Below, in pieces: positions 20,568 through 28,906 of a DNA stretch of 44,443 bases; the stretch's first letter is position 1; each line of letters begins with the position of its first letter. The translations under genes were made by a program, and so were the position numbers. Source of the stretch: a virus. The stretch lies in the IMG/VR virus record IMGVR_UViG_3300028535_000182, positions 1-44,443 of that record; one strand, 5' to 3'. The notes beneath the pieces were generated by a model. The model did no database searches and was not told where the DNA came from. It was given only the letters and a program-made list of their open reading frames with translations.

Positions 20568-21341
20568 ATGAAACTTATATTTGATCACACACTAGGAAAG
20601 CAACAAGACACAGATTTAGTGTTTTGTAAACCACTTGCGGAGGTACCACACGACGAAGAAAATGAAGCATTAGAAACTGGTTGGTTGGCTTTAGATGAAC
20701 CGATGAACGGGGAAGAATTATTTTACCAATCTCGTTCTACTCGTATAAATTTAGAAGGGTGGGAGCCACGATTTAAGGAGTGGAAAGTAGAAGATGAAGA
20801 CTTACGTTTAAAAGAAATTGAAGCAAACGAAATGGTAAAGTTATTAGGTTTACCTAAAATTTATAAAGACTATATGAAAAGAAAAGGATTTAAACAAGAG
20901 TATAATCCATTTACACATATGTCTAGAAGAGATGCTTTTATATTGTTTTATACAAAAACCATGACTAATATTGTTGGATTTACTAAAATCAAAAAATATA
21001 TGTACCAGGAAGATGCATTTGCAGACGACGACGGTGACTTTGATGAGGCGATGTGGGCAGGCTATGAATCAGTAATTCATTGTAATAAACTTCCAATATC
21101 TCAAATCACATTAGATATGGAAATAAAATGGGCGAAAGATCACGATGCTCAATATTATTATATGGGTTCAGGTTATGAAAAATCATCAATATATAAATCC
21201 CATTGGAGTGGTTTCGAATGGTGGACAGGAAGTACGTGGTCTAGATCTAAGAAGTTATATCAAAAATTATGTAGGAGTGATTCTCGAGTTACTACTTTAC
21301 AGGATGTCGCCAAGATCCCGTCACTTCTTTTTCGTACGTAG
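20568..21341 (+). CDS. GNAT-fold protein resembling arginyl/leucyl-tRNA-protein transferases
   Basis: 257 aa. The second half has the feel of Ate1/Bpt C-terminal domains: YKDYMKRKGF, then a strand pattern ending in WAKDHDAQYYYMGSGYEKS and YKSHWSGFEWW, like the Y-x-L-G-Y-W and M-x-Y-K motifs of those enzymes. They move an amino acid from aminoacyl-tRNA to a protein N-terminus. The N-terminal cysteine cluster of Ate1 is absent. It could instead be a small-molecule acyltransferase. Its 3' end overlaps the convergent gene by 50 bp. Confidence 0.4.
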   Translation: MKLIFDHTLGKQQDTDLVFCKPLAEVPHDEENEALETGWLALDEPMNGEELFYQSRSTRINLEGWEPRFKEWKVEDEDLRLKEIEANEMVKLLGLPKIYKDYMKRKGFKQEYNPFTHMSRRDAFILFYTKTMTNIVGFTKIKKYMYQEDAFADDDGDFDEAMWAGYESVIHCNKLPISQITLDMEIKWAKDHDAQYYYMGSGYEKSSIYKSHWSGFEWWTGSTWSRSKKLYQKLCRSDSRVTTLQDVAKIPSLLFRT

Positions 21342-21792
21342 AATCCCAATTTTTATAGTAGTCAGTATCACGTAACATTTTTTCGAACTTTGCAATTTTA
21401 GTTCTTCGTTGTACAAAAAACAAAATGTACTTGCCTTGGTTTAGCACAACATTTTTAACTTTTTCTACTAATTTAGGATGATCTTCCATTATTAGTATAT
21501 CTCTTTTTTTATAGAGATCGTTTAGTTCTTCAGCAAGAGTTACTGTTTCTTCAACAGTCCAACGAGTTGGTTGAGCAATTAATACAAGAACATCTTTTTT
21601 TACAAAGTCAAATGCTTCAATATACCGCCAAAGTATACCGTCAGGTTCGTAGTCTGGTACCTCAATAAATTCTACTTTACCATCTAATCTTGCTTGTTTG
21701 GCATACGGGCATGGTGGTAAATCTGCAAATACTGGATGTGGTACTTCAACAAATTCCTTTACCCATTTTATTACTTCTTCGGTCGCATTCAT
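21292..21792 (-). CDS. Hypothetical protein with CPYA motif, 166 aa
   Basis: Begins with a helix, then DLPPCPYAKQARLDGKVEF near residue 24. The rest reads as an alpha/beta domain (DVLVLIAQPTRWTVEETVTL, then QGKYILFFVQRR) with no catalytic motif I recognise. The single cysteine in PCPYA may be functional. It is divergent from the ABM gene and shares its promoter region. Not recognised with confidence. Confidence 0.5.
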   Translation of the reverse strand: MNATEEVIKWVKEFVEVPHPVFADLPPCPYAKQARLDGKVEFIEVPDYEPDGILWRYIEAFDFVKKDVLVLIAQPTRWTVEETVTLAEELNDLYKKRDILIMEDHPKLVEKVKNVVLNQGKYILFFVQRRTKIAKFEKMLRDTDYYKNWDSTYEKEVTGSWRHPVK

Positions 21793-21798
21793 TAAATA

Positions 21799-21806
21799 TA
21801 TTTAAA
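21799..21806 (-). promoter_or_regulatory. Late-type promoter box TTTAAATA
   Basis: Lies 6 nt before the ATG at 21792 on the minus strand. A plus-strand TTAAATA in the same stretch faces the gene at 21817. Confidence 0.45.
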
Positions 21807-21816
21807 GGATACAACA

Positions 21817-22107
21817 GTGGCTTATAAAGTTTTTTTCATTGCTAGAGTTAAAGATTATAACGAAGAATATAGAATAATGAGTGAGAAAGTATATACTCAT
21901 GCTCAAACATTAAAAGGTTTTATTAGTCTAGAAGAAGAGCACATGAAAGATGAACATGGTATAACAGAAATAACAGTTTCCACGTGGAAAACTAAAGAAG
22001 ACGTTATGGCATGGCGAATTGATCCAATACATATGGAGGCTAAAGCACGAGCAAAAGAATGGTATTATTGGATTAAGGGAGTTCACATAGAAACAAAAGA
22101 TGCCTAG
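21817..22107 (+). CDS. ABM-domain (antibiotic biosynthesis monooxygenase-like) protein
   Basis: 96 aa with a GTG start behind AAAGGA. The ferredoxin-like ABM pattern is visible: a first strand (YKVFFIARVKDY), GFISLEEEHM, then ITEITVSTWKTKEDVMAW and an aromatic C-terminal helix (AKEWYYWIKGV). Members act as cofactor-free oxygenases, heme-degrading enzymes or ligand binders. It overlaps the amidinotransferase by 8 bp, so the products probably work together. Confidence 0.55.
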   Translation: MAYKVFFIARVKDYNEEYRIMSEKVYTHAQTLKGFISLEEEHMKDEHGITEITVSTWKTKEDVMAWRIDPIHMEAKARAKEWYYWIKGVHIETKDA

Positions 22108-23308
22108 AATATCAAAAGTAAACAGTTGGGACGAGTTCTCGCCCCTGAAAACTATGATCTTAGGTAGTGTATTTGATACAAATTTCTTTGACGATATTAA
22201 AAATCAAAAAATTCAATATACATTAAAAAAAGTATTTAAAGAAACACAAGAAGACCTCGAAGCATTTAAAACAACAATGGAATCGCATGGTATAAAAGTA
22301 CACCAAGCAGAGCCAAAGGAGATGGGATATAAAGATTCTATAATGGATTATATTGATGATAAAGGTAGAATAGGTTGGACAGGTGGAACCGAAATAACAA
22401 GAACAAATCTTGTGCCAGCACCACCTTTACAGGTACGTGATGAAACTATTGTAATGGGCAACGAGGTATTTGTAACAGAAGGTGCTTTCACAGTTGAGAT
22501 GTTAAGATCCTATTATCGTGAATGGTTTGGCGATGAAAATTGTAACTTTGGTGTTTTAGATGGACGTATTACAGGACGTAGAACAAATCAAAGTATTAAC
22601 AGTTGGCTTAAACGTTTTGGTAAAGAAAAAGGATTTGGAGATAAAACAAATGTAACACAACTTACTGTTGAAGAGTTAGAAAGAATAAACATGAAGCATC
22701 GAGTTCCCGGTTTTTGTGCTCCAAATATAACACGCCTAGGAAAACAATGTCTTGTAGATGTTTGGCAAACACCAGACATTAAAGATATATTAGAAAAAGA
22801 ATATCCTATGTTTGATTACAAAGAAATTAGTTTAGGTGGACACAATGATAGCATATTTACTGTGCTCAAACCAGGAGTAGTTGTTGCCGCAGAATGGACC
22901 AAGGAGAATAATTTACAATCTGTATTTCCAGGATGGGAGATAGAATATTTTAAAGATCCCAATTGGAACTCAGTTGAAAAATGGTTAAGTCTTAAAAATA
23001 TAAACAAAGGTAAATGGTGGGTGCCAGGAGAGGAAGATAATACAGAATTTACACACTTTGTTGAAACGTATATGGGAGAATTAACTGGAGAAGTAGAAGA
23101 AACTGTGTTTGATGTAAATTGTTTAGTGCTAGATGACAAATATATAGTTGTTAATAGTGACAATTCGGATTTGTATAAATTTTTGCGTAAGCATAATTTA
23201 GAACCAATATTTTGTCCTTTTAGAAATAGATTTTTCTTTGATGGTGGTTGGCATTGTTTAACATTAGATATAGAACGGTCGGGCGTTCAAAAAGATTATG
23301 GACTATAA
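22100..23308 (+). CDS. Amidinotransferase (glycine amidinotransferase-like)
   Basis: 402 aa, the normal size for the family, which moves an amidine group from arginine to an amine (glycine, inosamine and others). The nucleophile is C386 in GGWHCLTLD near the C-terminus, and the general base is H248 in SLGGHNDS. By eye the third catalytic position, Asp in a D-x-I-R-x-G motif, reads Asn209 here (APNITRLG), which could weaken or change activity. It is co-transcribed with the ABM gene and lies 3 bp from purF, so nitrogen-rich metabolites may be made. Confidence 0.75.
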   Translation: MPRISKVNSWDEFSPLKTMILGSVFDTNFFDDIKNQKIQYTLKKVFKETQEDLEAFKTTMESHGIKVHQAEPKEMGYKDSIMDYIDDKGRIGWTGGTEITRTNLVPAPPLQVRDETIVMGNEVFVTEGAFTVEMLRSYYREWFGDENCNFGVLDGRITGRRTNQSINSWLKRFGKEKGFGDKTNVTQLTVEELERINMKHRVPGFCAPNITRLGKQCLVDVWQTPDIKDILEKEYPMFDYKEISLGGHNDSIFTVLKPGVVVAAEWTKENNLQSVFPGWEIEYFKDPNWNSVEKWLSLKNINKGKWWVPGEEDNTEFTHFVETYMGELTGEVEETVFDVNCLVLDDKYIVVNSDNSDLYKFLRKHNLEPIFCPFRNRFFFDGGWHCLTLDIERSGVQKDYGL

Positions 23309-23311
23309 AAT

Positions 23312-24643
23312 ATGTGTGGAATAGTAGGAATATATAACGTTCCTGAAGCCTCTAAAATTGCGGCCTTAGGAATTCATGCCTTGCAACATAGAGGACAAGA
23401 AGGTGCGGGAATTATTTCATACAATAAACAATTTCATACTCATGGCGGGTATGGACGTGTCGATCATATTTTTGGTAGTGACAAAGTTATAAAAAATCTT
23501 CCTGGTGACATAGCAATTGGACACGTTAGGTATAGCACCACTGGAGGCACTGGACAAAATAATGTTCAACCTTTATTTTATAATTTAGACTTTGGTGGCT
23601 TTGCTATTGCTCATAATGGTGACTTTACTGATTCTGCATATTGGAGAGATAAACTATCCAAAGAAGGTGCAATATTTCAAACGTCAACTGATACAGAAAT
23701 TATTCCACATTTAATTGCTCGAACAAAAGGTATTGATCCTGTGGATCGCTTACTTACAATATTGAATAAAGTCAAAGGTGCATTTAGTATAGTAGTATTA
23801 ATGGATAATAAATTAGTTGTTGCTCGAGACCCACACGGCTTTCGACCTTTAGTTATAGGTCAATACGAAGATGGATACGCAATAGCATCTGAAAGTTGTT
23901 CACTTGATTTAATTGGTGCAACAAATATTAAAGATGTTGAACCTGGTACAGTAATTATATTCGACAAGGAAAAAAAGGAAACGTTTTATTTAGATAAAAA
24001 AGTTACAAAACATTTTTGCATATTTGAACATATCTATTTCTCAAGACCTGATTCTGTTATTGATAATCAATTAGTATACGATGTTCGTAAAAGAATAGGT
24101 GAAGAATTAGCAAAAGAAACTTATGTTGAATCTGATATGGTTGTTCCTGTACCTGATTCTGGTATGGTATCTGCACTTGGATATGCTAAACAATCTAAAA
24201 TACCATTTGAATTAGGACTTACACGAAGTCATTATAGAGGAAGAACATTCATTGAACCTACACAAAAAATACGAGACTTAGGTGTAAAATTAAAACATAG
24301 TGCTATGAGATTGTTCAAAGATAAAATAGTTACCGTCATTGATGATTCTATTGTACGAGGAACTACATCTAAAAAAATTATAAAAATGATACGAAAAGCA
24401 GGTGCTAAAAAAATACATATGCGTATATCATCTCCTCCTGTAACTGGATCATGCCATTATGGTATTGATACTCCAAACAGAAAAGAACTTATAGCCGGAG
24501 AGAGTAACGTAAAAGAAATCAAAGAATTTATTGATGCTGACTCATTAGAATACATTTCAATTGAAGGGTTGCATAAAGCCATGAAAAGTAAAGGCTATTG
24601 CGATGCTTGTTTCACAGGTAACTATCCTGTTAAAAAACAGTAA
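23312..24643 (+). CDS. purF: Amidophosphoribosyltransferase
   Basis: Commits PRPP to purine synthesis by making phosphoribosylamine with glutamine as nitrogen donor. Cys2 is the glutaminase nucleophile (MCGIVGIYN), and the PRPP loop VTVIDDSIVRGTTS is at 340-353. Cysteines at 236, 381, 430 and 433 match the [4Fe-4S] ligands of the Bacillus-type enzyme. 443 aa, apparently complete, although the propeptide is missing. No other pur gene is present, so it may boost the host pathway at its control point. Alternatively its phosphoribosylamine could feed the neighbouring enzymes. Confidence 0.93.
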   Translation: MCGIVGIYNVPEASKIAALGIHALQHRGQEGAGIISYNKQFHTHGGYGRVDHIFGSDKVIKNLPGDIAIGHVRYSTTGGTGQNNVQPLFYNLDFGGFAIAHNGDFTDSAYWRDKLSKEGAIFQTSTDTEIIPHLIARTKGIDPVDRLLTILNKVKGAFSIVVLMDNKLVVARDPHGFRPLVIGQYEDGYAIASESCSLDLIGATNIKDVEPGTVIIFDKEKKETFYLDKKVTKHFCIFEHIYFSRPDSVIDNQLVYDVRKRIGEELAKETYVESDMVVPVPDSGMVSALGYAKQSKIPFELGLTRSHYRGRTFIEPTQKIRDLGVKLKHSAMRLFKDKIVTVIDDSIVRGTTSKKIIKMIRKAGAKKIHMRISSPPVTGSCHYGIDTPNRKELIAGESNVKEIKEFIDADSLEYISIEGLHKAMKSKGYCDACFTGNYPVKKQ

Positions 24644-24647
24644 TCGG

Positions 24648-24675
24648 TTGCAATATTACAAAGATATAATATAAT
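24648..24675 (+). promoter_or_regulatory. Sigma70-like promoter before the synthetase-like gene
   Basis: TTGCAA (24648-24653), a 16-nt spacer and TATAAT (24670-24675). A CATAAATA late-like box (24678-24685) follows directly. Transcripts from either would pass the hairpin at 24696 before the next gene. Confidence 0.5.
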
Positions 24676-24695
24676 AGCATAAATACAGAAAAGAG

Positions 24696-24722
24696 TTTTG
24701 CCTTTAATGGCAAAATTTTTTT
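24696..24722 (+). terminator. Rho-independent terminator or leader attenuator
   Basis: TTTTGCC and GGCAAAA form a 7-bp stem around TTTAAT, followed by seven T. It terminates purF transcripts, but it also lies between the 24648 promoter and the next gene, so it could act as an attenuator. Confidence 0.7.
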
Positions 24723-24753
24723 GGTTAAATTTTTTTTGACAGGAGGAAAGAAA

Positions 24754-25611
24754 ATGACGCAACTAATAAATCCTAGACAGTTTACTAACATCACGGGCCT
24801 ATTGAGGTCCTTTTTTTTGGCTAAAGGCTTTCTAGAAGTACACACCCAAAATAGATTAAGCATACTAGCGGCGTGTGAAGATCCAACAACAGTATCAACG
24901 TACAACTACTCAGGGCAGGTATGGCCTTTACCACAAACGGGCCAAATGTGGCTCGAGTACGAATTACTTAATGACCTTGCTTCGCCAGGGTTCTTTTGTG
25001 TTTCCACGTCCTATAGGCAAGAACCAAATCCTATAGACGGTAGACACGATTTAATATTTCCAATGTTTGAATTCGAGATGCCAGGCACAGTACGTGATTT
25101 GGAAGTCTTAGAACGAGAATTAGTTCAGCATTTAGGATTTTGTAACTATAATGAAGTAGTAGACAAGAACTACATTGATTGGTGTAAAGAGTATAATGTA
25201 GACGAACTAACGCATATTCATGAAGGCTTAATGTGTAATAACAATCAAGTATGCATGATTAAAAACTTTCCAAATAATACAAGTCCATTTTGGAATATGA
25301 AACAAAACGGTGATGGCACAGCATCTAAGATAGATGTTATTATAGGTGGAATGGAAACGATAGGTTCCGCAGAACGTTCAAGTGATCCGGAGGAAATGCG
25401 TAAACAATTTCATACTATAAGCAATGGTATGTACGCAGAATTATTATACGGAAGGTTCGGCAAGGAACGTGTAGAACAAGAACTTGAAGAATTTTTAAGT
25501 TATAATTTTATTCCTAGAGTTGGCGGAGGAATTGGTTTAACTAGATTAATAAGTGCAGTTAAGGGGTCAGCAAAACATTTTACGCAAAAAACTGCTAACG
25601 CATTTATATAA
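24754..25611 (+). CDS. Class II aminoacyl-tRNA synthetase-like catalytic domain (Asp/Asn type)
   Basis: 285 aa from an ATG with a strong AGGAGG site; a TTG at 24721 is inside the terminator and is rejected. Motif 2 appears as STSYRQEPNPIDGRHDLIFP and motif 3 as GGGIGLTRLIS, as in the AspRS/AsnRS subclass. An N-terminal anticodon-binding domain is missing. Stand-alone domains of this type include asparagine synthetase A-like enzymes and EpmA-type modifiers, so it may make asparagine or charge a non-tRNA substrate. It faces the helicase gene convergently. Confidence 0.65.
   Translation: MTQLINPRQFTNITGLLRSFFLAKGFLEVHTQNRLSILAACEDPTTVSTYNYSGQVWPLPQTGQMWLEYELLNDLASPGFFCVSTSYRQEPNPIDGRHDLIFPMFEFEMPGTVRDLEVLERELVQHLGFCNYNEVVDKNYIDWCKEYNVDELTHIHEGLMCNNNQVCMIKNFPNNTSPFWNMKQNGDGTASKIDVIIGGMETIGSAERSSDPEEMRKQFHTISNGMYAELLYGRFGKERVEQELEEFLSYNFIPRVGGGIGLTRLISAVKGSAKHFTQKTANAFI
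24795..24818 (+). terminator. Terminator-like hairpin inside the synthetase-like coding region
   Basis: GGGCC (24795-24799) pairs with GGTCC (24806-24810) around TATTGA and is followed by eight T. It is 41 bp inside the gene. With the hairpin at 24696 it makes two terminator-like signals in about 120 bp. The T8 run also is a possible slippage site. Confidence 0.45.
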
Positions 25612-25641
25612 TTTACGCAAGTAAAAATTAAAGTTTACGCA

Positions 25642-27060
25642 TTAATCGAGGCTTTCGTCTGAATGCAACTCGTTAATTAATTGTCTTAATTTATTTCCTT
25701 TGACATCTGCTTTAACTTTACCAACATTATCTCCTTTACTAGGATCCAGTATTCCTGGAGGAGCAACTTTGGATTTTTGTTTAAGTGTATCATATACTGT
25801 GGATGTTTTATATTCATATTGACTTTTTTCTTCCTCTTCATTAAGTGTTCTAATTCTTAATGTATCTATATCAAATTCTAAATCAACTTTATGTCCCACA
25901 CCCGAACTTGATCTTGTTTTCATAAACTGTACTTGATACCTTCCACGTTCTCTCATCGCTCTACTTGTAAATATTCCAATTACGTTATCTGCTGTTTGCA
26001 CTTTAGATAAACCACCTGCTATGTGTGAATGATCGTATTCAATTTCTTCAACACTTGCTCTGTTTAATTGTGATGCAGTTGCTAACACACAATTTGTATC
26101 TACTGCAAAGTTTCTTATTTCTTCTGAAACATATTTGTCTTTTACAAACAAGTCACTTGGCGATACTTTTTTACTTTTTGGCATCATGAGATCTAAATAA
26201 TCAATTAATACACCATCAATTTTCTTTTTGTTTTTAAGTTCTAGTTCTTTAATGTAAGATTTAACATCCATTATAGTTGAACTTGCTGGCAAATATTTTA
26301 TTTGTAACCCTCCTGCCTTTTTAGCAACCATTTTAACTTTCATTTCAACATCAGACAATGATCTCATTACTTGTCTAGTTGGTATATTTGTTGTCATTGC
26401 ATCTATTCTCATAGCCGCTAATGACTCCGATAATTCAAAAGATATATAAACAACGTTCAAGCCAGCCAGTGCCCAGTTAACTGCAAGATTTTGTAAAAAC
26501 AAACTTTTACCTGCACCTGATCCGCCTGCAAAAATGTTTAGTTCTCCTCGATTAAAACCACCAAAGAGTTTCTTATCAATGTTGTCCCAGCCTGTACTGA
26601 CTTGTCCGCTAGAGTTTTTAAGTTTCTCTAATCTACCTTTTGGATCCTCGAAGTAGTCTGTACCTAGGTCACGAGTTAATCCAACGTTTACTGCATCTTT
26701 AATCATGTCCTCTACTGGAGCATAATCACCCTTTTCAAGTAAGTCCGCTGATTGAAGTATTGCACGTTCAAGTGCTTTGTGCCTAGAAAACTTTTCAAAT
26801 TCATCTAACAGCCAATTAAAATGAGATGGATCTAAATCTTTTGCTGTTTTTAATTTAATATCGTGTTTGGCATTAACCTGATCAACCTCTGGCATAACTT
26901 TATATTGATCAACATAAGTTCTAATAAATTTAGCAATAGGTTGTAGTCGTCCATCAAAACTATTTGGATTAAATATATTTTGTGCTCTAGCAAATGATTC
27001 AGCGTCTGCTAACAGCATTTCTAAATATAACTTTTGTACATCAAAACTATAATCGTCCAT
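25642..27060 (-). CDS. Replicative DNA helicase, gp41/DnaB type
   Basis: 472 aa. The RecA-like domain has Walker A GGSGAGKS at 179-186, Walker B in VLIDYLDLM and the H4-type TASQLNRAS motif. The N-terminal 150 residues are helical, as in DnaB and T4 gp41. It unwinds the lagging strand template and partners the primase encoded just upstream, whose gene overlaps by 14 bp. It is the last gene of the minus-strand replication run. Confidence 0.88.
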   Translation of the reverse strand: MDDYSFDVQKLYLEMLLADAESFARAQNIFNPNSFDGRLQPIAKFIRTYVDQYKVMPEVDQVNAKHDIKLKTAKDLDPSHFNWLLDEFEKFSRHKALERAILQSADLLEKGDYAPVEDMIKDAVNVGLTRDLGTDYFEDPKGRLEKLKNSSGQVSTGWDNIDKKLFGGFNRGELNIFAGGSGAGKSLFLQNLAVNWALAGLNVVYISFELSESLAAMRIDAMTTNIPTRQVMRSLSDVEMKVKMVAKKAGGLQIKYLPASSTIMDVKSYIKELELKNKKKIDGVLIDYLDLMMPKSKKVSPSDLFVKDKYVSEEIRNFAVDTNCVLATASQLNRASVEEIEYDHSHIAGGLSKVQTADNVIGIFTSRAMRERGRYQVQFMKTRSSSGVGHKVDLEFDIDTLRIRTLNEEEEKSQYEYKTSTVYDTLKQKSKVAPPGILDPSKGDNVGKVKADVKGNKLRQLINELHSDESLD

Positions 27061-28066
27061 ACATCTTTCTCTTTAAATCTATTTTAAGTTTATTAGACTC
27101 CGTTGATTTTAATATTGATTGTATTGTAAACAATCTACCATATTTTAACACAGCATCGGCCACGTCAGCAACCTTTTCGTCCCACCTCGGAAAAGCAACA
27201 GACCATCGGTATTCAATTGCTTGATCAATTAGTTTATCACCAGGTTTATCGTTGTCGGGTACCACAATTATTCTTCGACCTAAATTTTCAATTAAATCTC
27301 TTTGTATATCATTTATCTCGGATCCTAGTATACTAACACCAGAAACGGAAATAGCATCAAATGGTCCTTCGGTAACAATTACAAATTTACGTGACCAATC
27401 TTGTACGTCTAAATTGAATACATAACCAGGTTGAACATCAGTATAATATTTTACCTTATCAAGTTTTTCAAATAATCTTCCTGTGTATCCAACAACATTA
27501 CCTTTCCAATAAAATGGAATTATTACTCTTTTGTTAAAATCAAAGTGTATATCTGGAGAATACATAAAATCATACCACGTGGCTTCGATACCTCGCTCTT
27601 TAAAATAATTTAATAAACTATCAATACATTGATGTTGTCTATCAGTTAAATCTTTTTTTAAATATTTTTCTAACCAAATTTCTAATTTATGTGAATTTTT
27701 TGGAAGTTCTTTCTTTTCAAATGTAATAAATTTTTTCTTTTCTACAATGTTACTTGATTCTTCTAAACGTAAAGCCTCGATTACAAGTTTTTTAATCGCT
27801 GTGTCGCCAATACCTAGCCACGACATCCATTTTTTTGTTTTTAAAGATATTTTTCTTCCTGGAGCGTATGATGTTTTAAATCCACAATTAAAACAATGAA
27901 AAGATAATGTACCGTCAGGACTATTCATTATACCACCACGTTTTCTTCTATCTTGTGATTCTCCATGATGAATACAACAAGGGGCATTAAAGGCAATCCA
28001 CCCAGAAGGTGTTCTTTTCTTGCCAGCAGGTAACGACGTCAGTACAGTCGACTGGATCAGGTTCAT
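27047..28066 (-). CDS. DNA primase, gp61 type
   Basis: 339 aa. An N-terminal zinc finger (C30, H33, C58, C61 in APCCIHHG and FHCFNCG) recognises template. The TOPRIM core shows VTEGPFDAIS (231-240) and the acidic VVPDNDKPGD (268-277). This is the order of DnaG-fold phage primases such as T4 gp61. It makes RNA primers with the adjacent helicase. Confidence 0.88.
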   Translation of the reverse strand: MNLIQSTVLTSLPAGKKRTPSGWIAFNAPCCIHHGESQDRRKRGGIMNSPDGTLSFHCFNCGFKTSYAPGRKISLKTKKWMSWLGIGDTAIKKLVIEALRLEESSNIVEKKKFITFEKKELPKNSHKLEIWLEKYLKKDLTDRQHQCIDSLLNYFKERGIEATWYDFMYSPDIHFDFNKRVIIPFYWKGNVVGYTGRLFEKLDKVKYYTDVQPGYVFNLDVQDWSRKFVIVTEGPFDAISVSGVSILGSEINDIQRDLIENLGRRIIVVPDNDKPGDKLIDQAIEYRWSVAFPRWDEKVADVADAVLKYGRLFTIQSILKSTESNKLKIDLKRKMYGRL

Positions 28067-28076
28067 ATTTTATATT

Positions 28077-28874
28077 TTAATGTCTATAAAGGATTTTGTC
28101 AATCGTTCCAACATTACCAGGGTCATTATCATACGAAAATCTAACATGAACGTAAACGCCAGTAAAATTGTAATAGGTAATACCAGTTAATGTGGTAATA
28201 GCATTAGAAGAGATTCTAACCCAATCAGTAGGATCGGGTGTTGAATTAATATTTCCTGATAGAGAACCTTCAATTCTAAAGTTACCAGTAAATACTGTGC
28301 CATACACAGCAACAGTATGTAATGCTGAATTATTATTTTGTCCAGGCCCAGCATCAATGGCACTTGAAGTTTTTCTTGTTGTTGGTCCAGTTGAAGTAAA
28401 TCCTGAATCAATAACTATGCTATCTTTCATTTCAGGATAAGCACCATCTAGTATTTCAGCCGTTCCTGAAACTGTATATCCTGTATCAGCATATGTTATA
28501 AGAGTACTTCCATCATCAAGATTTTCTCTAACAGAATAATTATAAAATTTTGCATCTAAAGGTAATAAATCTCCATCAGATAAAGTTACACGTGCTTGTC
28601 CTTTAGTTGTTAAAGTACTTCCATCATCAAGTATGTCTAACTTTCTTGTGATAACAGACTTTTTACTTTCGGAGTCAATAAGATTAAATTCATAGTTTCT
28701 GCCAGAAACATTTTGAGCCTTCTGATCCTCATTTTTAAATGTGAATGTAATAGGATTGTAAACTCCTCTATATAACTTTAATCTACGATCGTACACTGCT
28801 GAACCCCTTCCGTGATAACCACTTATTGTAGCATTTACCAAATTGGTTATTAAATACCTTGATACTGTTTGCAT
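28077..28874 (-). CDS. Putative virion-associated beta protein, 265 aa
   Basis: Rich in Thr, Ser, Asp and Gly, with many predicted beta strands and no membrane segment. A repeated DDGSTL turn appears at two places (ILDDGSTLTT, NLDDGSTLIT), and the end (FTGVYVHVRFSY, then VGTIDKILYRH) is of a kind seen in marine myovirus structural proteins. It sits just upstream of the primase gene but has its own GTTAAATA box, so it is probably expressed late. Confidence 0.5.
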   Translation of the reverse strand: MQTVSRYLITNLVNATISGYHGRGSAVYDRRLKLYRGVYNPITFTFKNEDQKAQNVSGRNYEFNLIDSESKKSVITRKLDILDDGSTLTTKGQARVTLSDGDLLPLDAKFYNYSVRENLDDGSTLITYADTGYTVSGTAEILDGAYPEMKDSIVIDSGFTSTGPTTRKTSSAIDAGPGQNNNSALHTVAVYGTVFTGNFRIEGSLSGNINSTPDPTDWVRISSNAITTLTGITYYNFTGVYVHVRFSYDNDPGNVGTIDKILYRH

Positions 28875-28880
28875 AATACA

Positions 28881-28888
28881 TATTTAAC
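28881..28888 (-). promoter_or_regulatory. Late-type promoter box GTTAAATA
   Basis: Lies 6 nt before the ATG at 28874 on the minus strand. Confidence 0.5.
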
Positions 28889-28906
28889 AGTATTTATTGG
28901 AACTAG

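Noticed and set aside
24721-24753. TTG start for the synthetase-like gene
   Set aside because: The codon lies in the T-run of the terminator and has no ribosome-binding site; the ATG at 24754 has AGGAGG.
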